A DNA stretch of 64,000 nucleotides, taken from positions 1,886,443-1,950,442 of the forward strand of contig CM022672.1 in the NCBI GenBank assembly GCA_012295275.1, read 5' to 3'. The position numbers and the translations under genes are program-made. This stretch comes from Chrysomallon squamiferum (Eukaryota > Mollusca > Gastropoda > Neomphalida > Peltospiridae). Below, piece after piece: positions 36,884 through 49,460 of this stretch (the first letter of the stretch is position 1; each line of letters opens with the position of its first letter). The notes under the pieces are model-generated. The model was not told the DNA's origin and searched no databases. It worked only from the letters and a program-made list of their open reading frames with translations.

Positions 36884-39048
36884 TCTTTGTTTGCTGAAAG
36901 TTTGCTGAAACAGCTTAATCAAAAGGAATCAGTCTGATCAGCTACAATCTCTACATTCAGATTAAATATTTATATGAGCAATAATAATTAAAAGTTTATT
37001 TATTAACAAAAATATGTTTAAATATGATTAATTTTAAAAGTATGTTTGTACAGAATATTAAATTTAATCCTGTATCTCTGAAGATTTAATAATCCTTTAA
37101 AAAAAAAAGGTTTAAAAATATGTTCATTAAAAATTTTAAAACCATATAAAGTTCCATCTTTAACATTTCTTTGTAATTAAACTTTAAATAAATAAATAAA
37201 TAAACAAATACATTTTTAAAATTTAAAAATTAAAAGAACAAAGAACCAATCTTCCTTGTATCTTTTATCATCAGAAGAAATTTAAAAAAAAAAATTGAAG
37301 AAAAAAACATTATATGGTATACTTAAAGAAACATAATAAGATTTACTATAATTATACTGCTATCCTTGAAATCTAAATACAGTATCTTTCAAGATATCAT
37401 GAAGTAATATAAACAAAAAAAATAATATCTTTTTCTTGTAACATCAGAGAACATTTGAAAACAGCCTTGAAGTATCATGTTTAAAACTTAATCAATAATT
37501 CTTAAATTGAAATTTATTTTGTACTGAATAACAAATGTGAAAGTTAACTCAGTCTTATAAGATTTTTTTAACTGTTATAGGTTTCATCATTTATGTCAAC
37601 TCAAATGTTTCCATTAAACCCAGTCTGTTTTGAATTTTTACCTTAGCAAATTTACTGATGAAAAATAGTCTACATTTCTGTAAAATAAATATAATCTCTG
37701 TAATGAAATCAAAAATTGTTATCATTAATATATCATGTGTTATAGTTAAACTTAATAATTTATTTGTATCAAAGAATGAGTATCTGAAACAGAAGCAAGA
37801 TATTTCATATTAACTTTCTCTCATAAGCTTCTTTCAACAGTCTGGAAATTACATATCTTTTGAAAGACTTTGGCTGGAACAGGAAATAATCAAACACTAT
37901 GCTAAGTAGAAATTTATTATAAATAATTTGACTGTAGACATTTTGAACAGGTGTTATTAGAAGGTCAGTACACAAACAGTGAAATACAATTTGTAAAATA
38001 TTAAAATGATATTATCCAATATGCAAATGCTTTAAAAGCACATACACACACACACACACACACTACAAAATAAAATATACACACACACACAGTATGTACA
38101 CACATACAAATGTAACTACATCAACACATTCATGCCAATGTTAAATATTTCTGTTTTACAACAACATAGCTTTTTTTGTTTTGTCAGTATCAAAATTTAT
38201 TATTATTATTATTATTATTTGTTTTAAACATTATTTTAATTAATACAGTTTGGACTAAAGTAACATGACAGTAATAATGAGAAGAAGAAAAAATAAAAAT
38301 AATAATAAAGGTGAAGGGAAATAACTCTGTACTGTTATTTTGTAAATCTTCTAAAGTGATGATTAAAAAAAACAAGAGTGAGAATCACAAAACTGCAAAA
38401 CAGACTGATCACCAGAAACTGACACAACTAAAGGTATTAGGAATATCTTCAATGTGAATACAGTTACAGTTGATGGAATTTTAAAATAATTTTACAGACA
38501 TTTTTCTAGTAACTTTCTAATGCTCTGAAAAATACCAATCTGTTCTATTTAATAAAATAGTTCTTAAATTTAAGTGCACTGTTTTTAAACAAAATACTGA
38601 TATGACCACTTAGTAAGAAATCATGAAATATTCATTTTGAGATTTCCCCTTTTTATTCCCTTTTTTCCCCTCCCCCATCTTAAAATGTACTTAATTCAAA
38701 AATATTTTGTGATAACAATGTAACTCTTCTTACTCTACTCATGTTGGAAAGTTGAGCATCAAACTCTGGTATCAAACTTGGTATTTAAAATGAACAGTAT
38801 TTTTTTCACTTCTGTGAATCTCTGTTAGTGTTTTGATACCAAAACTTGATAGGCTAAACTGCTCAGCTCTGTTGGTCATTTTCTGAAAATGAGGTGGTTG
38901 ATTGTGTAATCACTCAAATTTGCTTATCTCTAGTAGTAAATAAGATAATTATAATCTTGTTATTTTTTTTATTATTTTTTTTTACTTTACCTAAATAAAA
39001 TTATTTTTGTCAAATGTGTCCAATATGCATGATTTTCCTCTGCACCAT
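36884..39048. other. AT-rich stretch, no gene seen
   Basis: Small CA patches at 38041-38105, ATT run 38198-38219 and many A/T runs. I found no donor- or acceptor-bounded frame worth calling. Confidence 0.6.
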
Positions 39049-39227
39049 CATGTATGTGTGTGTGGTATATGTATGTATGTATGTGTGTGTGTGTTTATGT
39101 GTGTATGTATGTGTTTGTGTGTGTGTGTTTGTGTGTTTGTGTGTGTATGTATGTGTGTATGTGTTTGTGTGTGTATATGTATGTGTATATGTATATGTAT
39201 GTTTGTGTGTGTGCCTCTGTGTGTGTT

Positions 39228-39288
<61 letters not shown>

Positions 39289-39329
39289 ATATGTATGTTT
39301 GTGTGTGTGTGCCTCTGTGTGTGTTTGTA

Positions 39330-39360
<31 letters not shown>

Positions 39361-39449
39361 ATGTGTATGTATGTGTGTGTATGTGTATGAGTGTTTGTGT
39401 GTGTGTATGTATGTATGTGTGTATGTATGTGTATGTGTGTATGTGTTTG

Positions 39450-39527
<78 letters not shown>
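39049..39527. repeat. About 480-bp TG/TATG compound array
   Basis: TGTG mixed with TATG and TTTG units and two GTGTGTGCCTCTGTGTG blocks about 100 bp apart, ending in about 80 bp of pure TG. It translates as Cys/Val or His/Thr runs in several frames. Confidence 0.97.
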
Positions 39528-39698
39528 TAATAAATGATAATTTGTTCCTTATGCATACATACAGGAGGACATTTTTATATGAATACAAAATTAATACCAT
39601 AGTCAAAACAAAACAAAACAAAAAAAATCTGAAAGACAATCGCAACAACACACACCATTACAACATCCACAAACAACAACAACTACCTCCACACTCAC
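39528..39698. other. Intron side of exon candidate B
   Basis: CAAAA and CAACAA-rich sequence with no separate feature. Confidence 0.5.
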
Positions 39699-39780
39699 CT
39701 TTGTCATACAAATCCACATCATCGTTGACAATAACAGAGGATGCGTATTTTGACAGCATCGCACTTGAATGCATGGACAT
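39699..39780 (-). CDS. Candidate alternative first coding exon B (27 codons)
   Basis: On the minus strand an ATG at 39778-39780 opens 27 codons plus one base and ends at a textbook donor (ACAAAG, then GTGAGT; GT at 39697-39698). The peptide begins MSMHSSAMLSKYASSV and ends VNDDVDLYDK, so it is Ser/Met-rich and then acidic. Four Met codons fall in the first eight positions or just before, so the exact start is uncertain. The frame is also open upstream for about 60 codons, but that part is AT-rich and unlike protein. The phase-1 end matches the candidates at 25985 and 52945. A TATA-like sequence lies about 120 nt upstream. No family is recognised. It might instead be an internal exon, but no good acceptor is seen. 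Confidence 0.45.
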
Positions 39781-39895
39781 ACGGAGACAATGTGAAAACA
39801 AAACCACCTTGTCAGCTTGTGTTACGGTGAAAGATTTGTCAACTTTTTTAATAACACAAATCTCATTAAACAATCTAAGCGACTGTGATTGCTTT

Positions 39896-39907
39896 TTGTA
39901 TATAAAT
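39896..39907 (-). promoter_or_regulatory. TATA-like sequence upstream of exon candidate B
   Basis: On the minus strand GTATTTATATAC lies about 115-125 nt before the candidate ATG, which would leave a 5' leader of about 90 nt. Such motifs are common by chance in AT-rich DNA. Confidence 0.25.
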
Positions 39908-40609
39908 ACAAGATTATTTAATAGATTTTTTTTTTCTCTCTCTTCCACTGATGGCCTTTTGGAGTTATTATTATAAGCTTAAGATTTTTCTACCTCGGAT
40001 GAATTCCTTATTATTTGATCAAAGTTAAATACAGAAATGGATTTTCTGTTTTATATATATTTTCTTTCAAAGTGCAAATTGAAAACAGTCTTTGACTGCT
40101 GTAGAGGTAAAATCTAGAGATTTTGTCATTAATGTATTTATAACATGTAAAATATAACAATGATCGTTTAACCCAAAATGAGCAGTGTAATTCATTATCA
40201 GTTACAAAAAGTTGTATGGTTCTGTATGTTATATAGATTATGAAATCTTTGCTTTATCAATTATTTGACAAAGTATTAAATAGGGTTAAATAGTAATTAA
40301 TATGTGTAATTTCTGAAGAGTGCATACAGGTGCAGATCTTAAAAGATTTAATGTAAATTACTGTATATTTAATAAGGGTAGAATATTACCAGAATATAGT
40401 GTTCAGCTGTGTGCGTGTGTGTGTGTGTGTGTGTTTCTGTATTTATGTTTTACTGACAGATGCACTATAATATTAAAAAGGTAACTAAATTAAGAATTAT
40501 ATTACTTTTATAGGTATGATGTCCTCAACTTTTGAATTAAATATAAATTTCATATAAACTGTAGTATACCTTACCTAACTGAAATGTCATTTTTTCCATT
40601 ATTGGTTTC
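39908..40609. other. AT-rich stretch, no gene seen
   Basis: TG patch at 40414-40434. No other element recognised. Confidence 0.6.
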
Positions 40610-41095
40610 TTCTGCTATGGGCAGTCCAAAAGGTAATAAATTCCAATCTACGAAATTCCAGGAATTCTAAGTTTTCAAGCTATTAAAATTCTGATTTTTC
40701 AAGATCCAAGATTTGAAGATGCTCAGATTTCAGTCGTTTAGGTTTTAAAATGTTAGAAATAAAAACTTTCTAGATTAAAGATTTCTAGATTATTTTATTT
40801 CATTAATCTTTTGTTTGAAGATTATAAAAGTCTGGTATTTCAAACTTTATATGATACTGAAAAAAAAAATCAAAGATAATAATATCCCAAAAATTCAATA
40901 TTCAAATAATTCACTTTTCAGTTTCCAAGAATTCCTGAATTTAACAATTAAGGAAACAGATTCCAAAATCCACAATTCCAGGAAACAAAAAATCAAAGAA
41001 TCTGATATTCCAACAACTGAAGACTTTTCAAGATTCCACAAAGTTCAAATTGTGATATTCCAACAATTTAGAATTTTGAAATTTCTAAGACTTTA
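40610..41095. repeat. Strongly decayed tandem repeat
   Basis: Blocks such as GATATTCCAACAA, AATTCCAGGAAT, TTTTCAAGATTCCA and TTCAAATT recur every roughly 30-40 bp over about 480 bp. The period is blurred, so this is probably an old minisatellite. Confidence 0.5.
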
Positions 41096-41724
41096 AAACT
41101 CTTACTGTTTTGAAGATAGTGAAATGCTATGAAAAAAAAACATGAACAATTTGTGGTTTTAAAGAAAGAAAAGGCTTCTTTTCTCAAAACTCTTGAATGT
41201 TTTGCAGATAGATTAAACCAGCTTATGTGAGGTGGAGATTTTGTTTGACTGAACACTAACTGCTTGGAGATGTTAGAACAGTGACTGATAAATAATGCAG
41301 GGTTCACAGCCACACAAAGCTGACCCCTTTCAGAGACACATAATTGGAAAATGAATGGAAAATGTAGAAAATCACAGTGGAAACCATGATCAGTGAGAAA
41401 GCAGGAAATAAAAGTGTAATTTGGGTAAATCTGTGGTTATGCATTATTTAAGATGCACAACTGAAATTAAAATTATAACCAGTTCTCAGCAGTGGTGTTT
41501 GTTTCACTGTTTGTTTTCGATGGAAAATAATGACAGAGATTTATGTGGTAAAGTTGTTATTATTAATTTTTTAAATATATTGCAACAGATGATTGAAAGA
41601 TTGATGTAGGGCAATGTTATTTTTTTAATTGTTATTGTATTAGGATGGATCAATGAAAGTTTGTTTATAAAATCTTTATATATGTTATGTATATTATATT
41701 CTTTTAAGTTAATATATAATACAT
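41096..41724. other. AT-rich stretch, no gene seen
   Basis: No repeat family or splice-bounded frame recognised. Confidence 0.6.
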
Positions 41725-41837
41725 AAACACACACACAGACACATACACACACACAAACAGACACACACAGACACATACACACACAGACACATACACACAC
41801 ACAAACACACAAACACCCAAACACACACACATACACA

Positions 41838-41907
<70 letters not shown>

Positions 41908-41978
41908 AACACACACACACATAAACACACACACACACAAACACATAAACACACACACACATACATACACACACATAA

Positions 41979-42009
<31 letters not shown>

Positions 42010-42025
42010 CACACACACAGAGACA
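41725..42025. repeat. Long CA/ATACA/AAACA array
   Basis: About 300 bp of CA with regular ATAAACA and ATACA interruptions. It forms the expanded CA part of the first copy of the compound repeat to its right. Confidence 0.96.
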
Positions 42026-42620
42026 GACAGAGACACACAAATACACACAAATACACCACAGTATACACAACAATACTCAACCCTGACACATGGAGTCTCT
42101 GCTTTGCCATGTGGTGGTTAAACAGTTTATGATCAAAGTAACATTGTCAGGTATGTGGAATGTTTATCACACACACACACACACACATAAACACACACAC
42201 ACATAAACACACACACACATAAACACACACACACATAAACACACACACACACACACACACAGAGAGAGACAGACAGAGACACACAAATACACCACAGTAT
42301 TCACAACAATACTAAACCCTGACACATGGAGTCTCTGCTTTGCCATGATTGGTGGTTAAACAGTTTATGATCAAAGTAACATTGTCAGGTATGTGGAATG
42401 TTTATCACACACACACACACACACATAAACACACACACACATAAACACACACACACACACACACACAGAGAGACAGACAGAGACACACAAATACACCACA
42501 GTATTCACAACAATACTAAACCCTGACACATGGAGTCTCTGCTTTGCCATGATTGGTGGTTAAACAGTTTATGATCAAAGTAACATTGTCAGGTATGTGG
42601 AATGTTTATCACACAACAGA
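42026..42620. repeat. Compound minisatellite with embedded CA tracts (238 and 204 bp)
   Basis: A unique segment (CTGACACATGGAGTCTCTGC, TTTGCCATG, GGTGGTTAAACAGTTTATG, GATCAAAGTAACATTGTCAG, GTATGTGGAATGTTTATCAC) is followed by CA/ATAAACA and AGAGACAGACAGAGA tracts, then the unit repeats. AACAGTTTATG starts at 42121, 42359 and 42563. Most of the period difference comes from CA tract length. The copies at 42121 and later carry GATTGGTGG where the first has GTGGTGG. Confidence 0.95.
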
Positions 42621-42699
42621 TCAAATTTTCTGGCACAACTCAGAGTATCACTGTGTGAAACATGAGACATGTTTTCTAGAGAAGATTAACAATATCTCT

Positions 42700-43060
42700 T
42701 ATTGTCTTATACACTTTGTATACTCAGTCTTATACATGAGATCAAATATTTATTTATTTATTCTTATCCATGAGAGAAATGTTTTCTACAAGAAAATGCA
42801 AGTTTTATTTTATATTACACATGATATTAAAATTTTGTACATTAGACAGCAAATTTCTTGTGAGATTAAAAAAAATGGGTTTATTTAATCTTATACGTGA
42901 GATAACTATTTTCAACAAGAAAGTACAAATTTCTATTTATTTTATATTACACATGATATTGAATATTGTTTATTTAGTCTTAAACTTGCGATTAAAATGT
43001 TCTATTTATTTAATCTTATATATGAGATTAAACATTCTGTTTATTTAATGTTATACTAAA
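42700..43060. repeat. Decayed tandem repeat, about 40-50 bp and about 130 bp
   Basis: Blocks TTATTTAATCTTATA(C/T)(A/G)TGAGAT, TTTTCTACAAGAAA and TTTTATATTACACATGATATT recur. The last of these appears twice, near 42807 and 42938. Confidence 0.7.
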
Positions 43061-44245
43061 CATTTAGACTATCTTGATCTCCATCTGAATTGTTTCAACC
43101 ATTTACCTTGGGATGTAAATGGATAACATGAATAACAGATTACAGACAACAGTATAATTGAAATGATGAGATCTAGTGCCAAAATAAAAGTTAAAAAATA
43201 ATAATAACTTATAAGCTGTATTAGTGTCAAGTTCATTATATCAGATAATTACACATAGATTGATACAGATAGAGATAAACACACACACACACCACACACA
43301 CACAACATAAAATATAATTTATTAAGAACTTATAAATCAAGTTTGTTTGATGAAGATTAATCATAAATTTCTTTAAATTTCTGATGGCATATTTATGACA
43401 TAAATGTTGTAAAAGATATCAGAAAAAAAGAAACTTGTAACATTTTAAGAGTTCATTTTACTGAGTATTATTTTACAAAACTCAGCTGCAGATGTTTTAT
43501 TTGACTACTTTCATGACATGGTGTAGAATCATTTCTCTTCAATGAAAACTACATCATGCACCTCATTAATTCCAAATTTTAATTAAAAAAAACATGGGAG
43601 ATGTTACTTCATTAACCTAAAACTCACTGATTGTTGAAAACAAGCCAAATTCATCAACAAAATTAATCGGAATACAAAACTTATCCATTTAGTTTAAAAG
43701 CTTCTTCAACTGAATGAAAAGAAACCTGCATTAGCTACAAGTAGTGTAGTTTTTCTTTTTTCCAGTGGTAATATTTACTTGTCGTAGAAGCATTAAAATT
43801 TGCTGAAACAACAGAAGTTTGTGGTCAAGGAAGCATAAGAATAATACTCTCTGTATTATTAAATCAGAAATTAATATAATAGCTATAATGAAAATAAAAT
43901 CTCACAAACTAAAAATCACTAAGAATTAACAAATAATGGTGTATGGCAATTACACCATTAACATAACTATTACACTGACTTGAAAGAAATGTTGAACACA
44001 ATACGAATACAATACAAGGTATATTAAACTAATCTTTAGTCAGAATAATAATAATACTACTGATAACTGCTTGAAGCCACAAAAGTCAAGCCTATTAATC
44101 CATAAAGCTTAATCCAGTTACAATAGCAAATAATGAATTTGTGTTTGTTTAAAACTACTCAACACCTGTTAAAGTTAGCTATTTAGATTTCAAGCATCTG
44201 TTGTTTTTTGGTAGAACTGGTGATACCAGAGAAAACATGTTCACA
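43061..44245. other. AT-rich stretch, no gene seen
   Basis: Small CA patch at 43280-43305. No exon or known repeat supported. Confidence 0.6.
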
Positions 44246-44312
44246 TTCCTCACCACTGATCCTGTTATCCATTAGGCACCAAGCTGGCACTCTAACCACT
44301 GTACCTCATGTC
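44246..44312 (-). mobile_element. tRNA-like SINE head
   Basis: On the minus strand ACAGTGGTTAGAGTGCC (44286-44302) is a good A box and AGGATCAGTGG (44253-44263) a worn B box. It matches the heads at 18285 and 9725. Continuation beyond about 44240 is not clear. Confidence 0.55.
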
Positions 44313-44700
44313 TATAACAGTGCATGCACACTGGTAACACCACAAACTAAACTAGTTAGTGGTCTAAAAAGGAAAGAGTCTAACATACATCTCTCTAGCT
44401 GTAGAGATACAGTTTCTTTCTTATATAAGATTAAACAGTACATATCTGTTTGTGAGTGTATGTGTATAATTAATTGTACATGGGTACCAACTGGAATGGA
44501 AACAAAGTTATGCGTAGTGAACTAAAAAGGATAGATCCTGTCATCTGTCATGTCCATAGATATAACACTAACTGCTAAAGCACAGATATTTCTAACTTAG
44601 ATCATATATACCTTAAATAGCAATAATTTATTTCTTATTTCTCTAAATGAATATCATTTTAAAAATAGTCTTTTAAGATCTAAACCAGCAATTAAATACT
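44313..44700. other. AT-rich stretch, no gene seen
   Basis: The plus-strand frame at 44208-44525 runs over the SINE head and has no recognised product. Confidence 0.55.
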
Positions 44701-44812
44701 AACTATATGTGTATATACGAATATATGCATATATGTTTGGAAATAACAAGTAATTTATTGAAGTTTATAACTGTTCTATTACAAAAAACTAGATTTTTGT
44801 TTAGGGTCCCAA
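44701..44812 (-). mobile_element. 3' tail of an unidentified dispersed repeat, copy 2
   Basis: On the minus strand: TTGGGACCCTAAACAAAAAT, TAGTTTTTTGTAATAGAAC, then TTCAATAAATTACTTGTTA, followed by CATATATGCATATA. The block TAAATTACTTGTTA is identical to copy 1 at 33302-33320. Confidence 0.6.
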
Positions 44813-44907
44813 AAATATAAAAATTCATACAGTCATTACATTTGTCATTACATACAGTAATTGTACGAGTATGTATGTGATATATACATAATACATACAG
44901 GTGTGTG

Positions 44908-44910
<3 letters not shown>

Positions 44911-44948
<38 letters not shown>

Positions 44949-44972
44949 ACACACACACACACACACACACAC
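44911..44972. repeat. (CA)n microsatellite
   Basis: Pure CA with one CAGA step. Confidence 0.95.
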
Positions 44973-45713
44973 TACAAAATAAAACATGATATACCATGTA
45001 TCAAATATTTTCACTGGAATCTAACAGCCTCTGAATTATTGACTTTACATGTCACCAAAGTTTCAATCATTCATTTATTTATTCAACATAAATCTGATAT
45101 TACGATCATTATTATTATTATTATTATTTTTTTTTTTTTTACAATGTAAAGAATAAACAAACAAACAAACAATTTCAAAATTACAAAATTAAGACCACCT
45201 ATTTAAGACCTTCATTACTACAACAAGATAAGATAAATCTGTGCTTTCAACTCAAATACATAATTATGAGGCAGTTAATAAGCTTAAATGCTGTTTAACA
45301 ATAATGGTCATCCTTAATTAGTTTGTGTATTACAGTAAACCGGATTGTCATTTTTCTCAGAACCACAGATCAATATCATGGTCAGTGATTTCAACACGAG
45401 GTCCTGTGTCTCTGATGATGGCAGGTGTGTTGTGTCCATTACAGGCATGCTTGAACAGTTTTCTTATAGAAGCATAAAGTATCAAGATACACCCACATGA
45501 TGAACATCAGAATTGTAAAATACAAATAAAGTCATAATTTAGACACTGTTACTTTATTTTATTTATTTTCTATGTATGTACGTATGTATGTAGTTTAGGA
45601 TTTTGAATATTCTCTGTCTTATGTACATCTGAATAAACTCTGCACATAGACAATATTCAGGAATGCACTGGCGCAGGAGGACAAAGTTCAATCACGACCT
45701 CACAAACCCGTCA
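44973..45713. other. AT-rich stretch, no gene seen
   Basis: ATT and poly(T) at 45107-45140, TATG near 45571-45592. The part at 45360-45470 is less AT-rich but unassigned. Confidence 0.55.
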
Positions 45714-45792
45714 GATGCCGCTGACAAGATTTGAACATATGGCACACATTTACCTGCACTCTAAAGGCAGACGATGATATTATTTGGCCATC
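45714..45792 (-). mobile_element. tRNA-like pseudogene or SINE head
   Basis: The 79-nt minus-strand segment begins GATGGCC and ends GGCATC; five of its six terminal bases could pair like an acceptor stem. A perfect B-box core GTTCAAATC lies at about 45728-45736 and an A-box-like TGGCCAAATAATA at the start. The anticodon arm is not clean, so it is not called as a working tRNA. Confidence 0.45.
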
Positions 45793-46349
45793 AAGACAAC
45801 CTTACATATATAATACATACATACATACAAACACACATACATACAAACATACACACATACTGAGATTTACTTTCAAACAAAATTGCACAATACAAAAAAA
45901 AAAAAAAAAAAATAACAAGAACCAAGACAACTAGATGAATATTTGATAACCCAGCTGCACAGAGAAATTAGCTGCTTATTGAAATAAATGTGTATGTAAC
46001 AACTGCACATAGCACAACCCTGTTTAATCAGAGAATCAACTCAGGTCTGGTAACAGGCAAGTCTTGAACTGCTCAAACTGCCTGCGATTCAATGGAAATG
46101 ACAGATTTAATTAATTTAACCTATTTTTTACTGCAACTTTTGCTACAACGTTAATGAAATTAAGTCTAATTTTTACACCACTGTGTACACAGATATAGAT
46201 ATCATGTAATCATTTATATACAGTGGTGCGTCTGTCTGTTGGTATGTTTATACTGCGTCTTTAAATACATGAATGTTGATGAGTGAGTGGAGGTAGGTGT
46301 GTTGTTCTTTTTTCTTCTTCTTTTTTTACATGACTGAGTATATACAGAC

Positions 46350-46352
<3 letters not shown>
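45793..46352. other. AT-rich stretch with CATA patch and poly(A)
   Basis: CATACA units at 45812-45860, poly(A) 45893-45911. The part 46010-46095 is more complex and may be a worn SINE. Confidence 0.5.
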
Positions 46353-46380
<28 letters not shown>

Positions 46381-46740
46381 ACTGTTTATGCATAACAGTG
46401 TCTGTGAGTTGGTATGTTTATATGCTGTTTTTAAATATAAGAATATAGGTGTGTATGTGTGTGTGTAAAGAATATATGTATAATGTATATATATGTGTAT
46501 ATGTGTGTGTGTAAATATATGTATATATGTATATGTGTATATGTGTGTGTGTAAAGAATATATGTATATATGTATATGTGTATATGTGTGTGTGTAAAGA
46601 ATATATGTATATATGTATATGTGTATATGTGTGTGTGTAAATATATGTATATATGTATATGTGTATATATATATGTGTGTGTGTGTGTGTGTTTGTTTAT
46701 GCATGCATATATGTGTGTGTGTGTGTGTGTGTGTGTTTGT
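46353..46740. repeat. TA run, then 43-bp TATG/TG tandem repeat
   Basis: (TA)n at 46353-46381. From 46441 a unit of about 40-46 bp containing TGTGTGTGTGTAAAGAATAT or the TGTAAATATATG variant repeats; its GTAAA blocks start at 46465, 46511, 46551, 46594 and 46637. TG-rich sequence follows to 46740. Confidence 0.9.
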
Positions 46741-47969
46741 GTAAGAGTGTATTATTTACATCTTTTTTATTTATATATTTGTATATATGCATGTGTTTAT
46801 GTAAGATATTTCCGTCTTCATATTACTGTTTATATATACAAATCTGTAACATTCTAGTATTACTATGAAGGCCTACATCTCTGAACAACATAGCATTTAA
46901 CTGCAGACTTCATCAAATCACTTCATATAAAATGAGTTCTATTGAGACTAACATACAAGTATTGATATATGAAATAAGTCTGTGCATATTTCACTGTTTA
47001 AGCCAAAAACCTGCAGATGCACAATATTTCAGATATATATATATATACCAAAGCATATAAATTGTGATGTCTTCTTTGGTATGGGAAATGATACAATTCT
47101 GTGATGTATTTCTTTTATATTTTTCAGCTCTGTTTTACAGCAGTGGGTTTCAGTGTTTCTAGATACTTGTAAAATGCAGTAAAACCACTTAAAACTGGAT
47201 CCTCAGTGAATTAGGATTCTTTCAGAACCAACAAATTTCTGCAGTCTTGTGATTTATCAAATAGAAAACCGTAAAAGAAAAACCCTTTGTAAACCAAACA
47301 CCTCCTCAAACCAAACCTTTTGCTTAGTCCAGACACTGTTTGGTTTTGAAAATGTTATTGTGTTAAGACAAATAAGACTTCTTTCTAGATCATATTGCAG
47401 TTCAAAGATAAAACACTTCACTGAGAAGCAATGTATCGTTGAACAAATTCTCATCTGTATGCTACATTCCCAGGACATTCTAAATCTTTATTATTAGCAA
47501 AGATTGATGTAACTGAACACATGAAACACTCTGTGTAAGTAAATGAAACATATTTAGATGATCATACCATGACATTTCATTATTTCACTGTAGCGTATTC
47601 TTTGTACCTTTGAATGCATTGATCTTAATTCTCTTTTCCATTTTCTCTTTACCTTTGTTCACCTGCCTATAATTATGACTAGCAATACAGAGGAATGAAC
47701 ATGCAAAGTACTTTACACTAATTTGTTTCTCAAGAGCTGTTCCAAAAAGTGGCAGCAATTAAGCAAAGATGTTGATTCTTGCCAACACTTAACAAGAATA
47801 TGGTTCTTAAGCAGATAATGCAGCAGACAACTTTAAAATCTTTTGAAAAACCTAAGAAAAGAAAGGAGAGAAGAAAATGTTTCTCTGAAATTTCCTGCTG
47901 TTTTGATATGTATTTTGAGTGCACCTTTGCAAGGTACAGAAAATGGTTTAAATATATTTTGTGAATATT
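46741..47969. other. AT-rich stretch, no supported gene
   Basis: Overlapping frames on both strands at 47249-47497 and 47730-47972 have no splice sites or recognised product. Confidence 0.55.
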
Positions 47970-48270
47970 CAAGTTGTTAATTTAAAGAGAGTTCAGACAC
48001 TGAAGTTTTTTTTTTTTATAATAATAAAGTTGTTAATCTGTAGGAATGTTTAACACTAATCTTTTTTAACATTAAAGTTGTTACCTTTTTAGGAATTGAA
48101 AAAAACAAATTTTTTCTAATAAAAAATTGTTCATTTTTATTCATTTTAAAACAAGTCTCTTGTCATAACTAAGCTGTTAATTTTAAGGAATTTTTAAAAC
48201 CAATTTTTCGTAACAATATAGTATTAAGCTACAGGAATTTTGGAGTTCAACATTTTCTAATAAAGAGGTA
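47970..48270. repeat. Decayed minisatellite, about 50-58 bp period
   Basis: About five diverged copies of TAATAAAGTTGTTAAT followed by TAGGAATTTTT(A)AAACCAAT and TTTTTCTAA. Confidence 0.7.
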
Positions 48271-48487
48271 AGACAATAATATCTCTTGTTGTGAATCAAA
48301 ATGATATATCTATTTTTGACTGCTTTTTTTTTCCTCTCTCTCTCTCACAAATACAATTACAAATATACTTGCCAAATAACAAAACACTCCCTCATGCAAA
48401 ACACAACAAATAAACAAACACTCACATACATTCCTAGTGATGCAATCAGACAGCAATAATTCAAACCCACACATACAATTATCTGAG

Positions 48488-48546
48488 ATCCACACACACA
48501 CATACACAAACACACACACACACAAACACACACACAAACACACACA

Positions 48547-48582
<36 letters not shown>
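48488..48582. repeat. (CA)n microsatellite with AAACA steps
   Basis: About 95 bp, pure CA on the right. Confidence 0.95.
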
Positions 48583-48587
<5 letters not shown>

Positions 48588-49371
48588 AAAAATATTTCAC
48601 ACTCTCTGTGAACTCACTTTAAAAGGTGTTAGGTTCACATTACTGCACATTACACCAGCAATGATACAAAAACATACTTTGAATTCCATTCCAACCAGAG
48701 CTCACTGATTGGTGTATTAAAAGCACAGACAGTATTAACTGCATTTATTTCCTATTTGAAAAAGCATCTCGAAAATCTCTTTGAAATAGTTACGTGTAAT
48801 GTAGCTTACGTTACAGTAATAAAGATATCTTGGGTACATATTTTCTGATTTTATCATAACCAGAAACAAAAACACAATGAGAAAGAGAGTGACAGAAAGA
48901 AACAAAGATGCTGAGAGATAAAGAAAGAGAAAAAAGTGAGAAATTGAAATCAACTATATCTGTGTGTCTGCACACACAGTATAAAGTCCTTGTGCAACTC
49001 TACATTTTCATAATGTCTGATGTATGCACAAAAGAATTGATCTGATCTTTAAATAAGATAAAAGTTAAGAATTTTTGGATGTTAAACAAAACAACTAATG
49101 TAATAATTCCAACATAAATTCACTTATATAAACTTGCACAACTGCACTGGTACAATACAAAATGTAGTATCTGTGACAGACAACTTTGACATAACCACTA
49201 CAATACCTACATAATTACAAACACCCGTGCCAAATGGCTTGCTTTCTGATCTACAGGGTGGTGATTACAGTTTGAGAGAGTAGCTCATTCGCCCTTTCTT
49301 TCTCATACACCATTTCTCTGTAAATTCAAATATAAAAACATTCATAATGTATACCTCACTTTTTTGCTTTC

Positions 49372-49374
<3 letters not shown>
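48583..49374. other. AT-rich stretch, no gene seen
   Basis: A/G-rich patch at 48880-48945. Nothing else recognised. Confidence 0.6.

Positions 49375-49458
<84 letters not shown>
49375..49458. repeat. (TC)n microsatellite
   Basis: About 84 bp of pure CT. Confidence 0.97.

Positions 49459-49460
<2 letters not shown>

Noticed and set aside
39007-39976. A 320-codon plus-strand frame and its minus-strand counterparts
   Set aside because: Most of each frame is Cys/Val or His/Thr from the TG array; the remaining part is AT-rich noise antisense to exon candidate B.
45714-45792. Functional tRNA gene
   Set aside because: The B box is good and the ends partly pair, but the anticodon arm and A box are too poor. 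Better explained as a tRNA-derived element.
47249-47972. Overlapping frames of 60-82 codons on both strands
   Set aside because: AT-rich chance frames without splice sites or recognisable residues.
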